Source: Capra hircus
Lineage: Eukaryota; Chordata; Mammalia; Artiodactyla; Bovidae
Direction: 5' to 3'
Assembly: GCF_001704415.2 (NCBI RefSeq)
Contig: NC_030826.1
Span: forward strand, 55,571,362 to 55,635,361
DNA: 64,000 nt
Shown here: in pieces, positions 31,750 to 43,200 of the stretch
How positions within the stretch are numbered: position 1 is the first letter of the stretch
How the letters are laid out: every line of letters begins with the position of its first letter
Program-made: the position numbers and the translations under genes
Notes under the pieces: model-generated
Seen by the model: only the letters and a program-made list of their open reading frames with translations
Databases searched by the model: none
What the model was told of the DNA's origin: nothing

Positions 31750-34276
31750 CAAAGACACAAACGGCAACAAAGGGCACCCACAAGTGACAGGCATGGTCCC
31801 TAAGGCCTGGCTCTAAGGCCATCCTGGAGGGTGTGGGTGACTTCTCAGCCCTTTCCCTCAGCATCTGTCTCTTCCTCCTCTATGCCTCATGGACACCCCT
31901 GAGATCAGTTAGAACTGTGCATAAACAAAGCCACTCCAGAGGAGGCTGGGCCCTGCCTGGCCGGAGTCACCCACGTGGTGGCCCTGGGCAGCTGGAGAGC
32001 GTGGGGCACTGCTCACGTGACCCCCCCAGCCAATGGCCAGGCCTCTCTCTGGAGCGGTCAGCTGGGCTCTCCCCAAGGGAGCTGGCTTTCAAGAAAAAAA
32101 CACCAACTTGGTTCATGAAGGACTTGGGTAAAATACTTTCCCAGAAACCTTAAGAAACAAACCCTCTCAGATTCCTGGAGCGCTGAAACAACTGAGGCCG
32201 TCGCTGGGTGGCCAGGGGAGGGAACCTGGGGAAAGGCAGCCCACTGGTCCCTCCAGGTGCTCAGCGAGGGGCACGCTGGTCTTTGCAGATTCCACGGCGG
32301 ACCCGTGAGAAGCTCAAGGAGAAAGACGCGTCCAGAGGGGCTGGCCCCCTCTGCCCTCCAGCCTCCTTGCTCCTGCTCGCTGGCTTGGGACTAGAAGCTG
32401 GTTTTCAGACGAGCCCCAGGCAAGCAGGTCTGCTTGGGCTTGAGGCCCCAGATGCCAAGGCTTGCCTCCTTTCAGTCTGACGGTGCTAATTCCCATTGAC
32501 CAGAGTTCCTCATCCACCGTCCTCTGGTTGACGGCAGCTTTTCCTTGACATGTTCAATTTTTTTTTCCCCTTGAAAGAGGTCAGGATGGACACCTGCAAC
32601 CATTCTGCAGGGGTGACTGTTTACTGTAGGTGGCAGTTCCGCTAACATTCTACAGTTGTAAGAATCCTGGGCACGGGCCAGACGTCCGTGGTGCCGACAT
32701 GCATGTTCACGCTGGGGTGCAGACACAGCGTCAGCAGGCGCCCCGGACACACACTTCTCCCGTACTCTACACACAGACGTGTGAGGGCAACATGAGGTTC
32801 CTGTCTGGGCAGGGGCCGGTCACAGGCTCGAAAGACACTTGGCACAGTCGATAGTCATTTTAAAGAAACCCTGAGCCCAGAGCCATGTGGTGAGCAGCTG
32901 AGCTGGGGGGCAGAGGGAACCTCAGCTTAGAGCCACGGGTTTGAGGGATCTTTTATGAACAAAGCGCTCCCCACAGGCCCCTCCCCTTCTCTGGACCACC
33001 TGCCATACTGGGAAAGTCACCCAGGGAAAAGCCAGGGTTCTCAGGCCCCTTTTAGCTCCACGACTGCTCACCAAGACTCAGAAGCTCAGACAGCAATCCA
33101 GTTACGAGCTCTGAGGCTCGGCTCCTGAGTTGAACAGCTCTGGATCCTCGACGCCTCGGTCCCCACAGAAGTGGCGGTGAGGGCCAGGTCAGATGAGGGG
33201 GTCCTGGGCCCGCCTGGCAAATGCACACACACTATGGCGGATGGTGGGGACTCATGACCACTGCCAAGGTCAGAAACCAAGAGACACAAGTACCGCACTT
33301 TGGATCAAGGCATTTCCAAGACGACCACAAGAATAGCGCCACTTTTGATACTACTACCTACGTTTGGCAACTTTCAAAGAAAACAGCTGTCTCCACCACA
33401 AGGCATCAGAGGGTCCAAAATCCCTTTATCCTCAGCCCCAGTTTAAAAAGTCAGGGAAGGAAGACGGGCCAACGGAGGGCAGGCAAAGGCTGTAAAAGCA
33501 GTTACACCAACTACCTACAGCTCTCACCAATCTGTCTATCTGACTCCATGCAGGGTACTGCCTGCCTTGTACCTCTTCTTGGGGAGAAGGTGAGCTGTCT
33601 GGGGCAGGGGGGTGGGGTGCCAGCTGCTGGAGAGAAATGAGGCAAGCCGAACATGGGGCAGCTGGTGGCCTGGATCCAGAGCTGTGACCCCCTCCATCCT
33701 CCCCTCCTCAAAGAGGCTTTGTTCATAGGAATGTGGGGGTGCTCTGGCGACTCTATCCTTCACCGAAACCTCAATTCAACAGCCTAAACCAGACTCCTCT
33801 GCGTCTGCTGCGGTAGTCTGGGGTGTGTGGGAGAAAAAGGTGGTGTGAAGCGGCTGCCCACGTCCAGCAGGGCACACTCAGGTGAAAACATGGCACAGCT
33901 CAGGACAACCCTCTTGCGTGCGCTCCGGATTCCAAGAAGTACAGCATCTGCAAGGACCTAGGCCTTCCTCCTCCCTGCCCCATCCCGAGACAAGCTCCAC
34001 CTGGGAACCCAGCCCAGTGCTCTTGGAGAGGTTTGTTACAACACCGGCTAAGAAAAGAAAAGCAGGTTTCTGAGAAGGTATTGTGCAGCCGAAAGTGGCA
34101 TCTGTCTTCGGGTTCCTGTGGGTGGGGGTGGGGCTCCTTTGGTTTTGACCAGAACTCTCCTCTGCTGGGGGCCAGGCGCAGCTTGGCTTGGCAGTAGCTC
34201 GGTTACTGTACAGGAGCGAGACTGAACTTCACAGACGTGCTCGGTTGGGCGCGCTCGTCACTGGGGACTCGGGAGT

Positions 34277-37200
34277 TCACATCCGAGACCCTCTCTCCTG
34301 AAGAATCTGGAAGGGCAAGGCGGGGGAGACAGGCTTGGACCCTGGGTGTGCACTGCTTTTAGGTGGGGTGGCTTCCCAGCCCACTGGGGGAGGAGAAAGA
34401 GACTCGAGTCACTTCCCACTGGACCTGGTAGAGCAGCAGCAGGACGACCCATTACCCCAGGAAGCGAGGCAGCACCCCCGAAGCACTGCAGTGTGAAGAC
34501 GCTGGGGCAGGGCTTATGTGCTGCGGGGCCACCTCCCCTGAGCGGAGGGACACAGCCAGCTCACCACACGTGGTGGAGGACCACCGCAGGCGGAGGAGGA
34601 CCACCGCAGGCGGAGGAGGACCACCTCCCCTGAGCGGAAGGACACAGGCCAGCTCTCCACAAGTGGCGGAAGACCACTGCACATGGTGGAGGACCACTGC
34701 ACATGGTGGAGGACCACTGCACAGGGAGGAGGATCACTGCACAGGGAGGACCACCTCCCCTGAGCGGAAGGACACAGCCAGCTCACCGCAGGTGGAAGAG
34801 GACCACCTCGCGCGGAGGAGGACCACCGCACAGGGAGGAGGACCACCACACACAGTGGAGGATCACCTGACATGGAGGAGGACAACCTCCCCTGAGCAGA
34901 AGGACACAGGTCAGCTCACCACACGTGGAGGAGGACCACCTGTCCTGAGCAGGACACAGGCCAGGCTCACCATACTCAGATGGCGGAGAACCACTGTGGG
35001 TGTGTGTGCGAGGGGCACAGTGGAGAAGGAGAGAACAGTGTGCAAGAAGCTCCCAGCAGCCTCAGGGAGTTGGGGTGCGAGGTGGGGGGGCGGCAGCCAC
35101 AGAGGTGACCAAACACCTTTTCTCTTGAGAGAGAGAGAGAACGGTCTCCAACTATAAAGGCAGAATACTTCCAACTCTGAGTTTCGGAATTCTCACCTTA
35201 TAGGAATCAGTGGCCGTTAGCTTTCCTTCTTCACTGATCTGACAGAGCCTGGGAAAAGACTACCCTACTTTAGTTCACGTGTCTTAAACTAAAAGCCTAT
35301 GTCACTGCTTCAAAAATCCTGGTTTAAATGACATTAGTCAAAGGGCCACAGTGAAGGGGAAATGCAAAGCTGGTCTGAGAAGGAAAGGAAGAGCCGGCGA
35401 GCAGCAGTCCAGGCTGGCCGAGCAGGGGCTGGGAGCAGAGTCAGGGGCAGACGCCGGGCAGGGCGGCTCACCTTCGCCTTCTCGCTCGGCTCGATGACAA
35501 TGCCGTTGGTAGAATTATTTAGTTCTCTGGAGACAACACAGAGGAACTCTGCCTGATCCTCGTTCCCATAGTTATAGGAAGATCCGATGCTGATTAGCTG
35601 ATCAAATGAGAACACGGTCAACATACGAACAGGGATCTTAAAATATGTGCCACAAGAATCAAACCCTCTTCCTGACTGAGCTTTGTTTTGCTTCTCAAAG
35701 GACAAAGAATTCGCTGGGACTATCAAGGCCCCAGGGGATGCCTGGATCCCAGTTATTCACCAGAGCGTCACTGGCAAGGGTTTCCTGCTGTGGCCTGGCT
35801 TCCACCCCTGGCTGGTGGCTTCCACCCCTGGCTGGTAACTTCCACCCCTGGCTGGTAACTTCCACCCCTGGCTGGTGGCTTCCACCCCTGGCTGGTGGCT
35901 TCCACCCCTGGCTGGTAACTTCCACCCCTGGCTGGTAACTTCCACCCCTGGCTGGTGGCTTCCACCCCTGGCTGGTGGCTTCCACCCCTGGCTGGTAACT
36001 TCCACCCCTGGCTGGTGGCTTCCACCCCTGGCTGGTGGCTTCCACCCCTGGCTGGTAACTAAGCCATGCAGCACAGCCACAAAATCAACCAACCAACCAA
36101 ACGAAAAAACACGAAGCCTTAAACAAACAAACAAACAACTTTGTCTTTAAAATTTCATACCAGGGAAAAAATACTTCTGAAGTGGACGCATGACATTTTG
36201 CAACCCAAAGCTGAACAAGAACGAGGCGCACACAGAATTGATTCTGCCGTGGAAGATAACTGTGAGGAGTCACCCAGTATTGGTGCTGAAGACAGAGAAG
36301 CCTGTGTTTGGTCTATAATGTAATACTGTTAACCCAGTAACTGTCATTTAAGGCAACTATGTGGTTACAGTTCAGCTGACCTCTTAAACTCTACACAGAA
36401 ACAAGCATGATTCATTGCACTTATAATATGGTCGTTCGAGTCATGCTCAGCTTCCCTGTGTGTTTTGAAGACAATAGATGAACAACTCTGCCATCTAATG
36501 GAAGAAAACCGTAAAATCCTGGTTCTCAGATGCTTTGTTTCGATGCTGTGGTTGTGAGCACAAAGCTAAAGAACAGAAACCCACAGGCTGCCGGGGAAGG
36601 ACCTCGCCAGGCTCCAGCTCGTCTGAGCCCTTCATGCCATGCCTGCTCACCACACCACGTGAACAGGGAGGGTCACTGCTAAACCCTGGTCTTCTTCAGC
36701 TACTTATTCTAGAATGTGTCAACAAAGCACTTTTGAAAGGAATCCCTGAAGGAGAAAAACCCAAAGAGGTACTTTCAAGCCTAAAGAAGCTGGCTGGCTC
36801 CCTCTGGGCAGAATCACGCGCAAGTTCTGGACATGAAGCCTGGAGACGTGACACCATTCTGTTTTACCCAGCTCATCACACCCTACCATGCAGAGTCCAC
36901 ACAGAAGGGCTCTTTTCCCCTAGCCCTACCCGACTCCTAGGGTGGCTAACTGGCTACATGGTGACACAGTGTGGGCTCCTAGGCTGAGACACACCCTATG
37001 AAACGTTGTTGTTTAGTTGCTAAGTCGTGTCTGACTCTTTGCGACCCCATGGACTGTCACACACCAGGCTCCTCTGTCCATGGGATTCTCCAGGCAAGAA
37101 TACTCGAGTGGGGTGCCATCCTCTTCTCCAGGGGATCTTCCCAACCCAGGGATCGAATCTATGTCTCCTGCATTGGAAGGTGGATTCTTTACTAGTGAGC

Positions 37201-40200
37201 CACCAGGGAAGCCCCAAGAAACATTACCTGTTCGAATTTCCAACCATCGGACATAGTGGATACCATCTGCGTGAGCTCCTCCTCTTGGCATTGCAGGACT
37301 CTGTACACGTGCTTCACGGGGCCCTGCGACAACCACATACAGGCTCTGAGCAACAGCTTCAGGGACACAACAGTTTGCAGCTGCCTTGGTGAAGTTCTTC
37401 AAAAGAATAAAGACTGGAAAGGAGTGTGATTGGAATTTTTTTCTTGGCAGCCACCACTACCCCCTTTCAAGCCGCTCTGTAGTTTCTCAATAAAAACTTA
37501 TCCGAGGAAAGAAAGACAGAGAAAATACAGGGTCCAAGAACATGAATAAAACAAAATAATCTTGAACTTCAGAAATATGAATTATGTGAGCGGCCATGCT
37601 GATAAAGTTATGACTTCATCTGTTTCCCAAAGGAGAAAGCAGAGTAAAATTACTCAGGACAAAAAGGTCACATTTTCTTCTTCAGTCTTTACAGCTGATG
37701 CACATGCTAAAAATGATACCTTATATGGAAACAATACATTGAACAGGACTCTACAGGGTACAAACGCTCAAGCTATTTTACCCTCTGCTGAAGCTACCTG
37801 GAACTGTTTCAGTGCTACACGGTAACATTCCTGTGACAGACAAGCCGATAATAAAAAACAAATACTTGGCCTTTGTCGGTGGTTCCTGGCACAGACCTCC
37901 GAAAGACTATGTCAACTCCTGAGCCCTAGCAGTGTCTTTTGTATGCTAATAAGCTGGTCACCAGAAAGACCCAGGGGGTTAGAGGGTTAGAACTTGTGGC
38001 CCCACTCCCTGACCATGGGGAAAGGAGGAGAGACCAGAGATTGAGTTCAATCACCAAAGGCCAGTGATACAGACAACCTTTCCTACCAAATGAACCATCC
38101 TGAAGAATCCCTAAACGACGGGGTTCAGGGAGCTTCCAGGTTGGCAAACACATCCATGTGCTTGGTGGTGGAGGTAACGGATGCTGGGGACTACACGGGG
38201 ACAGAGGACCCTTTAGGCCGTCATCCCATGAATCACTTCATCTGGCTGTTCATTTACATCCTTCATAATAAACTATAGTAAGTATAGCATTTCCCGAGTT
38301 GCACCAATTATTCTAGTGAATTACTGAACATGAAGGAGGCACTGTGGGAACCCAGATCCCAACTAGCATCCGTGCCCCGGGCAGTCTGACACTGACTAGG
38401 GTGGTCGGTGTCAGGACAGAACTGAACTGTTGATCACCTGGAGGGTGTCAAAGATGAGAAAGGTCGTGTGCTGGCCAGACTCAACTCTCTAGAACAGAAG
38501 CTAGATCAGGAAGCCAAAAGGCTAAGCAACTGAGATGGACACCCCAGAGCCACAGTACGAAGGCCCCCACGCTTGACCTACATCGACACTTGTGACCTGG
38601 CCCACAGGGAACGAGAAGCCGGTTGTGAGACGGCTAAGGTGGCTGCAGGGAAGCAGGCTCGCCAGATGTGTTCCTGTTCACAGGACAATTCCAGGCGCAC
38701 AGGATTCAGTATTTAGCAGTCAGGGACCATCGGTGTTGGGTCCAAAGCTGCACACTTACTGCCCATCCGAGAGGGTGAGAGAACCAAACAGCAGCCCTTG
38801 TTCAGAACAATGACGCCCAGTCACGGAGCAAGGGTTAGTTACCTTCTATCGGATTTTAAGACAATCTGTACCATTTTCTTAAGAATGATGAAAACTTAGC
38901 CCATTTTTAAAAGGATGAGCTGGCTTCAGCTGTCTGGAAAATTGGAACAATCTGGGAAATACTGGACGAATGAAAGCAGCTGCTAAGCACCGAGGGCTAC
39001 AGGCTCCAGCTGCTGCGCCCGTCTCTTCTAGTCTTCACTGCAGACCTGGAAGGCAGGTGTCGGCTTCTTTCCACACAGAGGACACTGGTATTCAGGGCAC
39101 AATGTCTTGCCCAAGCAGTGTGGCGACTAAGTGGACTGGAGGCAGAGCTTGGATACGAGCCCACATCCGCCTGACAACACTACAGTCTTTCTCGTATACT
39201 TTGTCCTTCTGAACGAGGTTCCACTCAATAAGGTGCTAAGATGAAAAAAAGAAAATTCCTTCCATATAAAATATAGGACAAATCTTGTGACAATTTCAAT
39301 CACCCCAGCTGCGCACCGCGGCAACGACCAGGCGTTTCACACTGTAAGGTGCAGAGCATCACGAAGAGCCGACAGTGGACGCAGCTGTCAAAGTCCCAGT
39401 TATTAAGATAACCGTACTGCCTCTTCTTTACTCTGCTCTTCCCAAGTAAACCATCACCACTCTCAAATGCACCAAGATCCACCTCACAGCAAAAAACGCT
39501 TCCGGGGACAGCAGAGTAATAGGATGTGGCAGCCACTGAAGAGAAGCGAGGCCACTGGAAAACACTGGGGAGGCCCTCTACATCCTGGGCTTCACCTGAC
39601 TGCCTGCCAGGCGTGTCTCCTTTCAACACAGACAAGATGAAGCAGACACCGAGTTTGAGGAGACGGCCATGGAGACCCACACGCAGCCTTAAGGTGATGT
39701 GGGACAAATGTGAAAGGGGACACCTCTGAACGACATCAAACCCACTGCCCACCCAGAGTCCCACTAAATAAAGGGGACAGGTGGAAAGATCAGTTAACAT
39801 CAAAAGGGTCTTGACATTCCTAGAGTAAAAAAGCTTCCAGCTAGGTATAAATCCATGAGCCTCAAAATCGAAAAAACTAATTAACTTAATTACTGTCATC
39901 AAATAAAAACCTTACAACACTCTCAAGGAATTCACTGATGGCGAAGAACTGAGATTGTTCAGATGCCATTTGAACGGTTTCAAATTTTGTACTTGATGGT
40001 ACCATCAAAACTTATATTAAGCAATCAAAGGTTTGTTTGTTTAATGTGAAAAACTGAGGATGGATGAGATTCGCAGAATGTCTAAGCTATTACGTATCTG
40101 TCAGAGTGACAGAAGCCACGTAAACACACCAGGAGATGGCAAAAAAACCGGTGACACTAGATCATATTCCACATAGTAACCTGCAAACCAACTATGAGTT

Positions 40201-43200
40201 CATCTTTGAACATTAAAAAGAAGACTTTCATCCCAGGTTTCAGCACACAAACACACAAATAAGCCTTTCAGCCACTGGCCAGATGGAGAAGAAATAAATG
40301 AGTAAGCCTCCTTTCCACCTTCGCAAAGTGCTGGAGATAAAACAGAGAACAGACTTCATTATCATAGGGTTCAGGTGTTCATCCAGATAATTCCATTCAG
40401 AGCCAGAAAAAAAAAAAAAAAAAATTCGTGAAGTCTGACACAGAACATGCAAGGAACAAGTTTCTACTTTTGAAATTCTGTACTGCGATAGATCTCAAGA
40501 AAGCAACCATCACCAGTATCTGAGGGACAGGAGACAAGTCATGCTGGAGTCGGACTCTGTCCCATTAGTGCAGGTAAACCCTCTTAAAATACCTGCCTGT
40601 TTTTCCTGCTAGACTTTAAGCTTCTTGAGGGCATGGACCTCCTATCAGTCGGGGTTCCCAGGGCCTATCAGAAGTTACTGTGGCCACTTGCTTAAGACTG
40701 ACGATGGGTGATGTGCCATGAAACGAGCGAGGTGTGCCTCACTGCCTTCCCTGCTCTAACTACACAGCAAATTCGGTTGGATTTTTGTCACCTAATCTAC
40801 TAAGAAAATCTGGACTTCCTAAAAGAAAGAAAAGCTTGGTATTATTTTCTTAGAAGCATGATTCACAAGCCATGTGCGAAGTCTATGCCATGCAAGTGTC
40901 TGTTACCAGCTGGCTGTTGACACGGCCACAGGCTGAAGGCTGGTCCTCATAGAGAAGCCAACAGGTAAACAGGTAGAAGCAAGACCTCACTCGGCCCCCA
41001 TGTGGACATGGAGCGAGGCAGATGCTCTGCTGGAGAGAACAGGCTTTGAACCTCAAGTACGGTGACTCCTCCCACTGCCATATGGCAAGCAGCCACTATT
41101 TCCCGTTCTTCTAAGGGGACATGGGCCTGTTTCGTTCTCTTTGTGATTTCTCCTGTTTCCCTGTTCTGAACAAGTCTGGCGGAATATGTGCTGCCTGTCT
41201 GGCAGATGGACTGTATGCCAAACGGAGACCTCCGGCTCACAGGGGAGACGCAGGGCTCTCAAATGGTACATTGTCCGTTTCTAATCACCCCAGACAAGGG
41301 GACAAAGACTGACACATGGGACATTTTCTTCTTAAGAGCTCAAAACCCATTACCTGTGAAGTTCTGTTCTCGTTGTCCCGTATTCTTTCCTTAACCAGTC
41401 GCACGAGAGATGCAATGTTGTAAAACTCCGCTTCCTCCAGCACACCTAGAAGGAAGACCGACCCGAGGTTAGAGGTGTGTGAACTCCCCAGAAAACAGCG
41501 GAAAGAGGCTGGAGAACACGAGCTTGCTAAGAACTGCATCTCTCACTGCAAGTCTCGTCTCCCTCCTGCAGCCTGGGGAGCGCTCCTTTGCTTTTTTGCT
41601 GGGTGCCTGTGACCTATTCCCCAACGTCAGCAAGGCAGGCGCAAGGGTCTGTTCTGTTTACTGTTTCGCCCCTGCGGTTCCCACCTGCCACCTCCCCTGG
41701 CTCTTCCTGCTCCTGCCCATCAGCTGCAGGACGCCTTAACCATATGTCACTCAGTTCCTGGAGCTAGTCCCACTACATAACCCTTGAGCTTGCAATTGCT
41801 ACCCAGTTTGTCCTAAAAGTGACCAATGTCTCTCTGTGTAAGTGTAAATTTATGTGGACCAGTAAAGCAATTATCCTTCAATTTAAAATAAATAAAATTT
41901 TTAAAAAAGAAAAAAAAATTATGTGGACCAAATTTAACAAGATGCTTATTATATGAGCAATGTAAAACGCAGTCAATGAAAGAATCCCATGCACAGGACT
42001 TCCCTGGCAGTCCAGTTGTTAGGGTTCAGTGCTTTCATGGCCGAGGGCCCAGGTTCAATCTCTGGTCAGGGAACTAAGATACTGCAAGCTGTGTGGCATG
42101 TCAAAAAAAAAAAAAAAAGAATCCCATGTTTAACAAAATCAAAGACCTGGGACAGGACAACTAAATGGGATGTGTGATCCTGGACCAGGAAAAATGTTGC
42201 TATAAAGACTTTTGTTGAAACAATTGACAAAATTAGAAAGTAAGCTATAGTTAAAGTGTTTATCGATATTAAATGTCTTGAATTTGATAACTATATGGTG
42301 GTTACATGAGAGAATGTCCTTGTTCTTGAGAAATAGACCGAGAAGCAGTAAGGGGTCAAGTCTGTAATCTAGACTCAAGAAGTTCGGAAATAAAACTGTG
42401 GAAAGGAGAGAGGAAGGAGGGGGGAGGGGAGAGAGAATGAATGAATGATAATGCAAATATTACCAAAACTGTTGCTTTTGGTGAATCTGGATAAAGAGAG
42501 TTCTTTGTACTATTCTTGCCCTTCAAAATCTTTTTTTTTTAAGGCGTTAGAAAAGATGCTTAAGATTCTTCTTTTGAAGAAACAAGACTACCCATGAGCT
42601 GGTAATTGCTGTGGATGGTGGATGCACGGCATTTATTGTACTATTCAGTTACTTTGTATGTATTTGAAATGTTAAAAAAAGGGGGGGCATTAAAAATAAA
42701 AACGGAGACAGATTCCTCTTTTGACTGGTTGTAACAGCAGTGCTCTTCAGCCGTTTCATTAGCGAGCACAGCCATTTCAGCTTTCTTATGCAGAGAGAAT
42801 GCTCCCAGGTCAAGGTGCCCTGCATCAAGGGACAGGCTCCCATCTTCAACTGAATGTCTCAGGGAGACGAAGATAGCCTTTTAGAAAGACGTTTAGACCC
42901 ACTTATAGTCCAAGTGCCCTACAAACCAAAAGGATGAGTCAACTAATGATGCCTCTGACAATGGGCTGGAGAATGAATTAGGTCAGATGCAAAAATCTAC
43001 AAGGAAGCATGAGACCAGTCTTAAAGAAATGAGGCCAAACCTTCATTATTCTTTTTTTTTTTTTTAACGGCTGCAAGTTCAAACTAAAATTGAAAGAATA
43101 AATACCTAAATGTCAGAGATCTGCTGTTTCAGGCTGTGGATATTCACTGCTAGTAATAAGTCAATGTAAAAAGAGGTCCTGATAATTTTGCAGGTCCAGA

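Noticed and set aside
34516..35157. A 213-residue open frame in KCTD2 intron 5
   Set aside because: It translates the compound minisatellite and lies antisense in an intron. The periodic sequence follows the DNA repeat.
35798..36060. CRISPR-like array
   Set aside because: Units are contiguous 20-mers with no variable spacers, and the genome is mammalian.
35695..36134. Repeat protein of [12 protein letters not shown] units
   Set aside because: It is a direct translation of the 20-base minisatellite, which is open in several frames. No gene context.
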